64,000 nt of DNA from Sternotherus odoratus. Taxonomy: Eukaryota; Chordata; Testudines; Kinosternidae. Below are positions 12,210 to 24,120 of the stretch, one piece after another. Positions within the stretch are counted from its first letter, which is position 1. Each line of letters starts with the position of its first letter. The stretch is from assembly GCA_032164245.1 (NCBI GenBank), contig JAVMKO010000001.1:76009892-76073891 (forward strand), given 5' to 3'. A program made the translations under genes and the position numbers. Under the pieces are notes generated by a model, which saw only the letters and a list, made by a program, of their open reading frames with translations, did not search any database and was not told the origin of the DNA.

Positions 12210-13453
12210 GTAACTTCATTTTGTTTAGTTTTGTGAATGTGGGGAGTGGCTTCTGAAACCTGGTGCTGTTTGGTCTCTTTTTGTGAGAACTTTTTGAGAT
12301 GGATATACTGACCCTGTTTTTCAGCACATTTTTTCATCTTTTTAGTGCCAACCAGACCTTCCTAACATCTTTGGGTTCTTCCAAAGCTGTAGAAATTTTA
12401 ATGTTTTAAGCAGAGAAAGATGGATGAGTCCATCTGGAAGGGGCTAAATGACAGAATAAGCTATTGTCCTAAAAGCTTTCTGGGAATCATAGAATAGATA
12501 AAGAAGTCCTATTGGATGGTCTAGTCTGTTCCCCAGCTGGGACTAGATTGCTCCTCGCAATCCAGTAAAAATACATGGTCCACCGGATAGGACACTTGTA
12601 GAAATTATTAGCGATGTTGTTGGCTATCCAAGGAGAGCTGGAGGTGCCGCTGAGGTGCCAGCTGCCCAAGGGAGGGGATTGTTCAGACACTGGGAATCTG
12701 CATCAGCTGTGGGACTTGAATTCCTGAAAGGGCTACAATAGCACAACCACTCACCCCTAGTACCTCGCTAGTTCTCGGACAGCTCTGGTAGCTAAGCTGC
12801 TGTGGAAGTCCCTCCATCCCAGGGTGAACTTTCTTCTGTTAGCAGCAGGACTTCAAAAATTAAAAAGGTATAAGGGAAACATAGGTCTGTCCTCCCCCCC
12901 ACCCTGACAGGTGACTGTTGAAGACCAATTAGACCTGATGTTATCCAATCACTGAGAGCTGTCTAATGAGATCTGCTCTGTTGCCCACTATTCACTAATA
13001 ATGCTGAAACACACTTACCACCCAGGCTTTTCTATATTATTCCTTGCAGTTAGGGTACTATTTAGTTTTTGCAGAGGAGATTAGTAATAGTAAAATGTGT
13101 AGGTTTTGGGGGCATTTGAACTATATTAAGTAAGAATTTACTATTTAGCCATGAACGGTCTCTCTCAGATATTATATATTTGTCTTCTCTGATTATCTAA
13201 AATTTGTATATATTTTGACATTTCTACATTATATGACATTTAACACAAATACTTCCATTTTGCTCAGACCACATTCTGCAATATCCTCCTTAACCCCTTA
13301 AAAGTAGATGCACTTAATGTAATGTTTCATAGGGACTGCTTTTATTTTTCACGGCTCACGGGGATCAGTTGTCAAAGATGTCTGCATTCTGGAATGGGGA
13401 TCTCCCGTTTTAATCCTTTTGGCTCCAATCTGTGATCCGCTTTATTTTTCCAG
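12210..13453 (+). other. ATF7IP: ATF7IP intron, 1.2 kb
   Basis: The intron has a gtaact donor and a tttttccag acceptor. A piece near 12486-12560 starts 'aatcatagaata' like a common sauropsid repeat, then loses similarity. The rest is AT-rich with no recognisable feature. Confidence 0.8.
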
Positions 13454-13639
13454 CTCAGACAACAGTGAATGTAACGCATCGTCCAGTGACTCAGGGTGCT
13501 GCTAGGCTCCCCATACCGAGAGCCCCTGCTAACCACCAAGTGGTCTATACTACCCTTCCTGCACCACCAGCTCAGAATCCAGTGAGAGGTGCTGTGATGC
13601 AGAGCCCTGGTTTAAGGCAGGTCAGCCCACAGAGTGCAG
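13454..13639 (+). CDS. ATF7IP: ATF7IP internal exon
   Basis: This 186-nt exon (62 codons, phase 1 to phase 1) sits between ttttccag and gtaaga. Its product includes TTVNVTHRPVTQ, IPRAPANHQVVYTTLPAPPA and RGAVMQSPGLRQV, which closely follow the mammalian protein. It continues the Pro/Thr-rich linker upstream of the fibronectin type III domain. No catalytic motif is expected. Strong residue conservation in a low-complexity segment suggests functional contact sites, but that is inference. Confidence 0.94.
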
Positions 13640-14655
13640 GTAAGAGGGTCCTTTTTCATGTATATCCTGTGGAGATTGATAATATCAGGATACTCTTTTG
13701 ATGCCAGATGCCTCTCGTACTATGCAGAGTTGTGGGGTGAATTCTCAGCTTACGGACACATGAGAAAATCTCATGTCAGTAAGATCATGGGTCTTTGAAA
13801 ACATTCCTGTCAGTCAGTCATGTGGATGAGGAAAGGCTGGATAGGCATCTCCTCAGACAATGACACTAGCAACTATGTACTTCTGGGTGATTTGTCCAAA
13901 CACCTGACATGCACCAGTCTTGTAAAAGTGCAGAGCCAGGGAAGTGGGCTTCCTCTTATGCAGGAAAATTTTTAAATCCATATAGTAAGTCAGACATGGC
14001 TTACCATCAGAATGCTCAGTTTCAGTGTAATTCCATAAGAAGCTGTACTGTCCCATGCTGTGTTTTTGGACCCTCTTCCAGTGAGATTTATCTTTGGCTT
14101 TATTTACCCCTGTATATCTCCAGGGAGTTGAGATTTCCCACCAATCACAGCATAAACTATGATGCATGCTGGCTGTAGATTTTAGCAAACTCAACTCAGT
14201 GCTGTAAGAACTTGATTCATATTTCCCCTAGCAGAAAATTATGTTCTTGTCATGAATGGCGCATGTCAACCATAAAGCGCTTAAACTTGTGCAACAATTC
14301 AGTGCTACTTTTTAATTTAGTTCTTCTTTTATCATCTCCCTCCCTTCCTCTGCTATGAATGGTTTCTACACTGACCAGCATAAATGATCACATTCACTAG
14401 TTGTCCTGAGAATGAGAATAGACTCATACCTCTGCAAGGCTTTTGGTTCCATAAGCCCTGCTATATACTGCCTCAGAATGCTGTGTGCTTGAATAGTATG
14501 ACTGCACACCATGCCTTTGTGCTAAGTTAATTGATCCACTGCCCTAGTTTTAAAACTAGACCTTTTGGCAGATAGAATATCAGAAAAGACTGTATATTTC
14601 TCTTGCAAAAAAGCCTTAATAGTCTATGTGTAATAAATGACTTGTGGCTGTATTG

Positions 14656-14966
14656 CAGGGGTAGGCAACCTATGGCACGAGTGTCGAAGGCAGTACACGA
14701 GCTGATTTTCAGTGGCATTCACACTGCCCGGGTCCTGGCCACTGGTCCGGGGGGCTCTGCATTTTAATTTAATTTTAAATGAAGCTTCTTAAACATTTTA
14801 TGAACCTTATTTACTTTACACACAGCAATAGTTTAGTTCTATATTATAGACTTATGGAAAGAGTCCTTCTAAAAATGTCAAAATGTATTACTGGCACGTG
14901 AAACCTTAAATAAGAGTGAATAAATGAAGACTCCGCATGCCACTTCTGAAAGGTTGCCGACTCCTG
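14656..14966. mobile_element. hAT MITE, 311 bp, perfect 8-bp target duplication
   Basis: Ends are caggggtaggcaacc and ggttgccgactcctg. Both sides carry ctgtattg (14648-14655 and 14967-14974). The interior is AT-rich, unlike the GC-rich MITEs elsewhere, with a taatttaattttaaat stretch and no coding capacity. Confidence 0.94.
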
Positions 14967-15408
14967 CTGTATTGCCTCAGGCTGTGAGCATATCAGATTG
15001 CACTAGCTAAGCAGCTATGGTCAGTGCTTGGGAGCTCTCCACAGAAAGTCAGCATCTGCAGGAAATAGCGTTCTTCAAATGTTTCTCCATAGATATTCCA
15101 CAGTTAGTGTGCATGTACCCAGTGTACTCAAGTTTGGATTCTTTTGACCATTAGTGTCCATTGGGGCCAGGCTTGCACCTGAGCATCTTCATGCTTCCAG
15201 CCAAGGCATGATGACCCCAGCCACCCTCACTTCCTTCTCACTGCGGATGGCTGTGAGTCAGAACTTGCAGCATCCAAGACTCTTCACTCCCTGTGCAGTC
15301 TACCCATTCTTTTGTAAATAGTCGCAAATAGGCACTTAGTGTTAGTTTAGAGATTTTTTATAATGTTTCTCTTAGTCTGTGACATAAAGAAAACCTATTT
15401 GTTTTTGA

Positions 15409-15653
15409 CAGGAGGTTTGTCCACACAGCAACTAGACATCCGCAGCAGACCCATACCCGCCAATTTGGACTCAGAGGGTTTGGTCTGTAGAGCTGTTTCA
15501 TTGCTTTCCAGGCTCTGGGAACCCCTCTACCTCACAAGGTTCTAGAGCCTGGGCTTCAGCCCAAGCCCAAACATCTATACAGCAATGAAACAGCCCTGCA
15601 GCCCAAGTCAGGGACCAGCACCAGTTGTCTAGTTGCTGGGTAGATATACCCTG
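15409..15653. mobile_element. Palindromic MITE (Harbinger-like) inside the outer DIRS 5' region
   Basis: Long inverted ends share cagcaactagaca at the left and tgtctagttgctg at the right. An inner pair (gctgtttcattgct and agcaatgaaacagc) extends the palindrome. The outer tips (ggtttgtccacac and tagatatacc) resemble the Harbinger-type MITEs in this window. The target duplication is unclear. Confidence 0.7.
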
Positions 15654-17229
15654 AGAATTTGACCCCATACCAAAACCAGTCATTATAACTGAACACAAAT
15701 CCCCAAGATTTCAAAATTACCTTTTATATGAGGCAGCCGTGCCCCCTAATGATGGGAACTCCAGATGCTTATTGTGTCTGAGGGAGGGACACATAACAGT
15801 CAGATGTGACACTTGTAAATCTTTTTCTAAGAGTACCCCAAGAACCTGGGAACTCCTCTGAAGATGTTTCTGTTGTAGAGGTTGATATATCCCTCTTCAA
15901 ATTCCTGAGCACTTAATTTCGAAAAGAGCGCCTGCCAGCTCTTTGGCTCACAAATGTGAGACAACCACTCCGAAAGCTTCATCCCTCGTTAACTGGTAAA
16001 ACAGAAGGGAACAGGAAAAAAGAGCACCAACCCCACAAAGGGAAGAGATGTAGGTCTCCTTCATCAGATCCTTCCTCAAGAAGCCACATATCCCCTCAAA
16101 AAGGATAGATCAAGGCACCAGAATGGTCCCTCTCCACTCATTCAGGAACTGGTCCCTGTACCTCTAAACCCCCTTTTTTGGTATCACAGAAGTCACCTGA
16201 AACCAGCCTCTCAGCCCCAGAGCTCCTTGTATCGATATCTCTGATACTGAGTCACCTGCTGCTGATGCCATTCACTTACCTGACTACAATAGCAACAACT
16301 AACTATACCACAATCCTACACATTGTCAAAGGATCTCACAATCTGTTGGTACTGGACTTCTCTCTTGGTGAGTGATAATGAAGGCACCTCTTCCAGCACC
16401 AGCTGCTGTTCTTACACAGATACTAATCAGAGCACAGTGTGAGGGTGTTCCCAGCACTCCAGCTGGAATGGCTTCTCATATCTTGGAGGACTCTTATTGT
16501 CATCCCCAGGCTCTGCTGATAGTAGGAAGGAGACACCCGTTCTTTTTCTGGATATTCCCGCTAGTACACACTACAAATGGGGTTATTTCCCCAGACATAA
16601 GACCTCAGAGGGATGTTACCTCTGGAATCCACTCCTGTGGCCACCTGCTCAATATGCCTATCCTTGGCCGTAATGGGCACTTCATCAGGTTAGAATACTA
16701 GTGTCAGCATCCTAGTACAGGGCTAGATCGCCTTACCCACCATCTCACAAGCGGTTATTAAAGGCAACTCACTGCCCACTACTGCCAACCAAGCAGACTG
16801 GTCATGGCTCTGATGAGGAGTTACAGATGCAGGATCACCCTATCCTGGCACCCATTGCATTGTCATCTGCCGATGAGGCTGTGGCATCCATACCACAACC
16901 CCAGATGACCACAAGCTGTTCCAGGACTTGCAGGATGGCTCAGACGGGAGTATCCAGTGGAACTGGTCTTGGAAAAATCACACAAGCTCCTGGAAATCCT
17001 TCACAGCTCTGAACCTGGACGACTTGTATCTAAGTTGCTCTGGCAGGTGCCCACCTCTGTGATGCCAACATAAAAAAAAGTAGATCATTCCTACCAAATG
17101 CTTTCGCAGGGCTTTTAGCAATTTTACACGCACACCTATGTCATTGTTTGTTGCAGCACCTAACAAAAGATGTAGCCAAAGACAGCAGAAAGCAACATCT
17201 TGAAGCAAGAAGTCCCAGGAACTAGATTT

Positions 17230-17420
17230 CTTCTTCGAGTGCTGTCCCTGTGGGTGTTCCACTCTAGATGTTAGTGCGTCCCGGCGCCGTTGATCGGAGA
17301 TTTTCAGGTAGCAGTGCCTGGTTGGGATGCAGGTGCTCAGATGGTATCTCTCATTTCATTGGAATCTTCCTGAGTGCCTGCGTCCCGCACCCCTCTCAGT
17401 TCCTTCTCAACCATCCTCAG
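17230..17420 (+). repeat. Left inverted terminal repeat of the inner DIRS
   Basis: The sequence from ttcttcgagtgctgtccctg to about ctcagttccttctc is the near-complement of about 25270-25490. Matched blocks include cagatggtatctc, ggaatcttcct and cagttccttctc. The right copy is longer by about 30 bases at its outer tip, a known asymmetry of DIRS termini. Confidence 0.9.
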
Positions 17421-17648
17421 CTGACAACGAGACTCGGAGCAATACTGCTTCTCATCTCTGTAGGAAAAAAGTAACAAAGAATATAGAAATAGTTATTAAT
17501 TACAGCCCAGTTGTTTCCCTTCCTTTAGTGTAGTTACATGGTTGGTAGTTTAAAAAAAAACAAAAAACTTTTTTGCTTCACGCTTGTCTCCTGCTGAGAC
17601 ACTCTCCCCTTCCATTTTTAACGCATAATGCCAGGGACCTCAGGATTC

Positions 17649-19806
17649 AAAAAGTGCGTTTCCTGTCAGGACTCCATGCCACAGTCGAGTGGGCATTCAC
17701 GCTGCTTGAAGTGCCTCAGGGAAACTCATGGCCCCGCAAAGTGCCACCCCTGTGTGAGCCTCAGGTAAAGAGTTCGACGCCACAGGAACCTGCAGCTTAA
17801 AACGTTTCTAATGGAAAAATCCCTGCAGCTACTTTCAGAGATGGGGAAAGCCAAACCTGCTCCCACATGCTCCCCGACCAGAACAGAACCAGTTGGGAGC
17901 AATGCTTCACCCTCTCTGGAGCAGAGGCAAGAAGCACAGTCTCACAGGAGCGACAAAGGGTAAAGGGTCTCCCGCGAGATCCTTAACCCTTGTGCTGACA
18001 GCGCCACAGGCAGGAGCCTCAGCTCTTCCTAAAGCCTCAGAAGTGGCTGTGGCAGACAACAGAGGCAGGAACCCAACCTCCCAAGCCAGGAAGGTTTCAG
18101 TGGCACTGACCCCCTCTGGGCTAAAAATAGCTGCAGAGTTGACTGCACGCTCTGCTCCAGTGCCAGGAACAATGTTGGCACCGACCCGCTCTGGGCTAAA
18201 AATAGCCACAGACCGACTGCATGCTCTGCTCCAGTGCCGGGAAGAAAGTTGGCACCCAGCCTGCCTCCCACCCCAGCACCGGCAGCAAACCTTCTGCAGG
18301 GTTCCTCCAAATGCCTTGGGGCACCAGTGAGGCTTTCAACTGATAACATGCTAGAGCACAGCTCAGGCTCAGTGCATCCCAGGGAGCAAGTTTCTAATTC
18401 AGTATGACTTCTTAGTGCCACCTGAGCATAACTCCCCACTCCTGGAAACACAGGGCTCATTTTTTGAACAGCTGCTCTCTCCACCTGAACTGGCTACCCT
18501 TACCAACAGTGAACCTGATGTACAATAGCAGGCAGAGGTCTCCCCACTTGCCTCTCCTTCTCCGCCAGAACCTTTTCTGCATTCTGTCACGGCTCACAAC
18601 TGCCAGCCTCAGTTTCCCTAATTTGCCCCTCCATGGATGACCCAGGGTTCTCCTACCCTGTGCCTTGGCCTCAGTGGTACCCTTACCCCTACCACTCACC
18701 CTCAAACCTCTTCTACTGAACCACAACCTCCTTCTGTGCCTCTATCTCCAGCTCTGTCCACTTCTAGAGTGCCTGAACTCACTCCTGAGAACATGAGCTA
18801 CAGACTATATCCTGACTCACCGACCCCGACTCCCCATCAGCTCCAGACAGAGCCCTCTTGCCTCTGCCTCCACGGAACGTGGACGACTAAACAATTTCAA
18901 GAACTTTTCAAGAGGGTGGCACTCAGTCAGGACATCCCCTTAGAAGAGGTTCAGGAAACACAACATAGACTCCTCAGAATCCTTCAACCCTCTGCGCCCT
19001 CAAAGATCACGCTCCCCATAAACGGGGCACTCTTAGAGCCAGCTGACACACTCTGGCAAACTCCAGCTTCTTTATTACCAATGTGCAAAAAGGCTGAATG
19101 TAGATACTATGTTCCCGCTAAGGATGCTGACTTCCTGTTTTCTCACCCACAGCCAAACTTTCTCGTCATCGATGTACTCGCACAGTGGACGAAACAGCCG
19201 CAATATCAGCCCACTCCGCAAGACAAGGACCTTAACACCTTGATGTCTTCAGTCGCAAGGTTTACATGTTCAGAATTGCGAATTATTCTGCCCTCCTCAC
19301 CAGATATGACTTCGATAATTAAAATAAACTCTTCGAATTTGCCTCCTACATTCTAGAGGTTAGGAGAGCAGACTTCAAATCAATCCTCGTTGAGGGCCAA
19401 TTGATTTCCAGATTGGCCCTAGAAGCAGCTCTAGACACGGCAGTCAGAGCAGCCCGTACTGCTGCAATTGCTCTGGTTATGCGCAGCTCTTCATGGCTCT
19501 CTGCATCTGGCATCCCTAAAGATCTGCAGACCAAAGTAAAGGACCTCCCCTTTGATAAGGATAAACTTCCCCCCCCCCCAAAAATATGAACTCCTCCCCA
19601 CCATGAAAGATTCTAGAGCGAAACTATGCACCCTGAGCATTCACTCATCTTTTTCCAGGAGACAACGATACCGAAGACCACACACACAGCAGTATTACCA
19701 GTCTCAACCCAAACTATACAACATAACTAGGAGTTGCGCCAAACCCCCTAAGTGCAGACAAAATCAAGCTCAAGCAACCACCTCGCACCCACCGGGGAAT
19801 AAACAA
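17649..19806 (+). pseudogene. Inner DIRS gag, frameshifted
   Basis: An N-terminal Cys/His cluster lies at 17655-17753 (KKCVSCQ, then GHSRCLKCL, then HGPAKCHPC), suggesting a zinc-binding fold. The core at about 18880-19260 contains FQELFKRVALSQDIPLEEVQ, a PADTLWQTPASLLP block and YYVPAKDADFLFSHPQPN. These are typical of DIRS gag-like proteins, which would coat the element RNA. The frame then shifts: the following LALEAALDTAVRAARTAAIA and SSWLSASGIPKDLQ block at 19408-19530 and the MKDSRAKL block near 19602 are in other frames. A 75-bp tandem repeat interrupts the N-terminal part (18114-18260). The longest open stretch, 18637-19356, is a gag fragment and not a host gene. Confidence 0.85.
18114..18263 (+). 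repeat. 75-bp tandem repeat, two copies, in DIRS gag
   Basis: The block beginning ctctgggctaaaaatag occurs at 18114 and again at 18189. Each copy continues to a gctctgctccagtgcc segment and a ggcacc end. The period of 75 bases is 25 codons, so the repeat would keep frame in the parent gag. Confidence 0.85.
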
Positions 19807-19829
19807 TGATTTTGAAACGTTAGTCAAGG

Positions 19830-21790
19830 GTCTGCAGGACCTCCCCTTGAATCCACCGCCTCCAGAGTTTCCAACATGCCTGGCAGCGGATTACATAGGA
19901 CTGCTGGGTCCTCGAAATAGTTCAGTCTGGTAACGCTGTCCCCTTTATATCCTACCCTTTCCCCTTCCCTCTTCAGGGACCCCTTTCATGAGCACTTCCT
20001 TCGCGCAGAAGTGGCTCATCTTCTACAACTAGGCACAGTGGAAATTGTGCTGACACAACATTGAGGGAAAGGGTTCTACCCCCATTACTTTCTGACCCAG
20101 AAAAAGACGGGGGAGATGGAGGCCTGTACTGGACCTACGCCGACTGAACAAATTTGTGAGGATACAAAAATTCAGGATGGTCACACTGGGTACAATAATT
20201 CCTGCACTGGATCAAGGGGACTGGTTCATATCCATCAACCTACAGGACACTTGTTTTCATATATCAATTCATACAGCTCACAGCCGCTTCCTATGATTCA
20301 CAATCGGTCATAACCATTTTCAATACAGAGTTCTTCCTTTCAGACTCTCTATAGTGCCAATAATCCTTTCCAAGATTGTAGCCGTAGTCGTGGCTCACCA
20401 CCACAGACATGGAATTACGCTTTTTCCCTACCTGAACAATTGCCTCATCAAGGGCAACTCTTACGGCGGGACACTTCTGTCACGTTACTGAAATAATTTG
20501 GGACCATATAGATCATTGGGGTAGCAAATATTATGTAAAGGGGGCCAGATAAGGTTTCTGCGACCAGATTATGGTCTGCTGATTGTTTAATCTATCTGTA
20601 TGTGTGTATCTTTTTTGTAGTTAGAGTTATGGATATTGGCTATATGGTGCCTGTATTTCAAACTTATGCTTGGCTGCTGGGTAAAATCTCAGACAAGCTG
20701 TTGTTAACTTGGCTGGCCTGGTTGATGAGCCGTTAAGGACCATCAGCTACACAATGAACTTTGTAGATGCCTGTCCACACCCCAGCTTCTCCAGGAATGT
20801 GATCTGGCTGGTCAGAAACTGAATCTCGAACTATGAACCTTCATTTTGCAATTGGACTCTGCATAAGGAGGAGGAGGGGGGTATTCGCCCAGAAGGGAAA
20901 GTCTATAAAACCTGGGAGACCCTTCCTCCATGTTGGTCTTCAATCTGCAACCTTCAGCTAGCACCTACCTCTGGATGGGATTTTGCTACACGTGGAAGCT
21001 CTGACCAACGGATTGATGACCCATCCCTGGAGGGGATGCATTCCAGAGACTTTTATCTGAACCTGCAGTTTATTCTACAGCTGCAAGCCTGAACCAAGAG
21101 ATTTGCCATTACTGCATATAATTGATTTCTTTTAACCATTCCTAACCCTCGCCTATACCTTTTTCCTTGAACAATAAACCTTTAGTTTTTAGATTCTAAA
21201 GGATTGGCAACAGCGTGATTTGTGGGAAGATCTGATTTGTATATTGACCTGGATCTGGGGCCTGATTCTTTGGAATTGGGGAGAACCGTTTTCCTTATTT
21301 GGGGTATTGGTTTTCATAACCATTGATCCCCAGGACAGGTAGCTGCTGGTGGTGATACTGGAACCCTGAAGTGTCTAAGGGAATTGCTTGTGTGACTTGT
21401 GGTTAGCCAGTGGGGCGAAACCAAAGTCTTTTCTGTTTGGCTGGTTTGGTTCACATTAGAGTGGAAAAACCCCAGCTTTGGGCTGTAGTTGCCCCTTTGG
21501 AAGCAATCTGTCCTGATCTGATACTCACAGTTGGATCCCACCAGGAACAGCACAGTCACAACTTCAAGCTACCAATTTCGCCATCTCTCTCTTTCACAGC
21601 CTAGGCCTCCAAATAAACATCCAGAAATCCACCCTGACACCTACACAGCAGATTGAGTTTATTGGATCTCATATGGACTCAATCCGAAGCAGACCCTCAC
21701 TTCCAAATCACAGATTCCTCGCTATCACACAACTGATACGCACATGCTCTGTCCCAGGACGCAGACCAAAATCTGCGTACAGCTCCTTGG
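19830..21790 (+). pseudogene. Inner DIRS reverse transcriptase, split by an LTR
   Basis: Conserved blocks appear in order: RPVLDLRRLNKFVRIQKFRM (about 20127-20186), GDWFISINLQDTCFHI (about 20218-20265), FQYRVLPFRLS (about 20320) and PYLNNCLIKG (20426-20455). The usual catalytic pair Asp-Asp is Asn-Asn (20435-20440). After the LTR the frame continues at 21555 with a LGLQINIQKSTL block and EFIGSHMDSI. Removing the LTR and one target-duplication copy leaves the frame continuous, so the LTR arrived after this copy had inserted. Confidence 0.88.
20484..21554 (+). mobile_element. Solo LTR of an endogenous retrovirus-like element, 1071 bp, 5-bp target duplication
   Basis: It is flanked by gtcac at 20479-20483 and 21555-21559. 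It has a TATA box (tataaaa, 20904-20910) and a polyadenylation signal (aataaa, 21173-21178), spaced as expected for U3-R-U5. It ends in CA. The 5' end reads gttactg, so the canonical TG may have lost its T. No gag, pol or env lies inside or beside it, so it is a solo LTR left by recombination between two LTRs. Confidence 0.9.
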
Positions 21791-21884
21791 TCATATGACA
21801 GCCACCACCTTTATGGTCCAGCATGCTTGGTTACACATGAGATGTCTTCAGGGCTGACTCAAACCCAACAGACATCCCTTAAGA

Positions 21885-23048
21885 CAGGAGTGGGGAACCT
21901 TTTTTCTGCCAAGGGCCATTTGGATATTTATAATGTCATTCGCGGGCCACTCCCCATGCCTGACCCGCCCAGCTCAGCCTCCCCCCCACCAAGCCTCCTT
22001 CCCTCCCACACCTCGCCTAGCCTCTCCCCCCCCCGCCCCCTTGCCTGCCCCCCAGCCCAGCCTCCCCCCCCCGCCCCCTAGCCCAGCCTCCCTCCCCCAC
22101 ATCCCCTTGACCGTCGGCTCCCCGCGGCTCCTCCTTTCGCCACCTGGCTAATGGTGGCCGTGCAGCTCTGGCGGCTCCCCCAAGCGCTTCCCGGCTCAGT
22201 GCGGAGCCGCCCCCACGCGTCCCTGGCTGGCGGCTGCGGCGCGTCTTCTCCCCACGCCCCAGTGCCTGACTCAGCCCCGGCCCCGCCACGCCAGGCTCTC
22301 CCCGGCCACTCACTTCCGGCGCGCAGGCCCCGGCCCTCCCTCCGCCGCAGCCTTCTGGCTCCCCCGCTTCATTCATCCAGCCCCGCGCCCGGCCTGCTGT
22401 GAGGGGGGAGGCGCCGCCGCCTCACCGCTCCCGCCACGCCGCTCTGCCCCCACCGCCACGTTGGTCTGGCCGTCTCTACGGTGCAGTTTTTGGAGACCCG
22501 CCTGCGGACCGGACCGAATGATTTGGCAGGCCGTAGGTTCCCCACCCCTGGTGTAGGGGGTGATCTTCATTTACCCCTGTCCAGCCTCCCCCCATCTAAC
22601 CGCCTTTCCTCCCCCACCCCTGCCTGGCCCGGCCCATCCCACCAAACCTAACCTCCCCCCCACTCCCAACCCAGCCTCCTGCCCCACATGCCTGACCCAC
22701 CCAGCCTCCCCCCCACCAAACCTCCTTCCCTCCCGCACCCACGCCTCACCCACCCCGCCCAGCCTGGCCTCCCCTCCCACCCCACACACCTCCCCCTTGC
22801 CTGCCCCCCAGCCCAGCCTCCCACACACACTCCCTTGACTGTCGGCTCCCCGCGGCTCCTCCTTTTGCCGCCTGGCTAATGGTGGCCACGTGGTGCCGGC
22901 GGCTCCCCCAGGCGCGAGCCGCCCCCTCCTGGCGGCCCGCACGCATCCCTGGCCGGTGGCTGCGGCGCGTCCCCAGCCCCGCCGTGGGCCGTACAGAATG
23001 ATTTGGTGGGCCGTATAAGGCCCACGGGCCGGAGGTTCCCCACCCCTG
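21885..23048. mobile_element. hAT element with an internal partial tandem duplication
   Basis: The left end is caggagtggggaacc and the right end is ggttccccacccctg. A second copy of that right end occurs internally at about 22528-22543, followed by another C-rich block (22552-23048) that repeats the last half, including the shared segments gtcggctccccgcggctcc and cacctggctaatggtggcc (22110 and 22840 regions). The 8-bp duplication is weak: ccttaaga at the left, atctagga at the right. Long C-rich open frames inside are composition artefacts. Confidence 0.75.
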
Positions 23049-23116
23049 ATCTAGGAGGACACAGGGCACAAGGCCAGTGGTCTGCATTGGAGACATGCCT
23101 ACACATAAATCTCTTA

Positions 23117-23404
23117 GGGCTGGTCTTCACTATGGGGGGGGGGGGGGGAGGGAAGGGAAGGATCGACTGCAGATACGCAACTTCAGCCACATGAATCACG
23201 TAGCTGAAGTTTGCGCATCTCCAGCTGACTTACCTGCCGTCCTCGTGGCGGCAGTCGGTGGAACGCTCCCCCGTCGACTTCAGCTTGTGCCTCTCGGCAA
23301 GCTGGAGTTCAGGAGTCGACAGGGGCACCACGGGCGATCGATTTCTCGCGTCTTCACCAGATCGATCGCTACCTGCCGATCCGGCGGGTAGTGAGGACAA
23401 GCCC
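23117..23404. mobile_element. PIF/Harbinger MITE, 288 bp, TTA target duplication
   Basis: Ends are gggctggtcttcacta and tagtgaggacaagccc, flanked by tta at 23114-23116 and 23405-23407. A 3-bp TWA-type duplication is diagnostic of PIF/Harbinger. It interrupts a DIRS RNase H-like block: the codons for HINLL lie just before it and those for ELRAV-like residues just after. A run of 15 G lies at 23134-23148. Confidence 0.92.
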
Positions 23405-23407
23405 TTA

Positions 23408-24120
23408 GAGCGCCGAGCAGTGAAGCGAGCTTGCCTTCACTTTTTTCCCCTCATAAAGAACAAATCTATTTGAGTCTTAACAGACAACATAGCATGCATG
23501 TACTACATCAACAGACAAGGGGGAGCCCGATCACATTCCCTTTGCATGGAAGCCATCCAACTATGGAATGGTGCATACAACATCAAATACAAATCATCGC
23601 TTCCTACCTACCGGGCTGCCACAACACTACTGTCGACACACTCAGCAGACATTTCTCGACAGAACATGAATGGGAACTGCACCCCTCACTACTTCAACAG
23701 CTCTTCTCCCTCTGGGGTACCCCATCAATAGAGTTCTTTGCCACAACCCAGAATCAGAAATGTCACCTGTTTTGCTCCAGGGTGGGACTCAGGACTGCAT
23801 CCCTAGGAGATGCATTCCTCATCCTGTGGAACAACTCTTCTGTATGCCTTACCACCAAGCCCCCTGCTTCACCGGGTTCTACAGAAGATCGTAGACGACA
23901 CGACCTGAGTCATACTTATTGCCCCAGCTTGGCTGAGACAGATGTGGTATCCTTATGTACTCTGCATGTCCTCCCGTCATCCACGGGCTCTTCCCAGCAG
24001 GCCACATCTCCTCTCCCAGGACAACGGTCAGGTTCTTCACCCCCAGCTCCACCTGACAGCCTGGTTCCTTCATGGTTTCAAACCCATGGCTTAGCCTATT
24101 CTGAGCAAGTCTGACACATT
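23408..24120 (+). pseudogene. Inner DIRS RNase H-like region, decayed
   Basis: After the Harbinger MITE the frame reads RAVKRACLHFFPLIKN. It then continues through an RNase H-like segment near 23690-23780, with a WGTPSIEFFATTQNQKCHLF block and CSRVGLRTASLGDAFLI. These blocks, in this order, precede the recombinase in DIRS elements. Internal stops show decay. Confidence 0.8.

Noticed and set aside
18637..19356. A 239-codon open frame as a possible host gene
   Set aside because: Its motifs (FKRVALSQDIPLEEVQ, TLWQTPASLLP) and position between DIRS terminal repeats identify it as a retrotransposon gag fragment.
21930..23100. Long proline-, glycine- and arginine-rich open frames on both strands
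   Set aside because: They come from C- or G-rich hAT and Harbinger MITE sequence; no start context, splice sites or conserved protein pattern.
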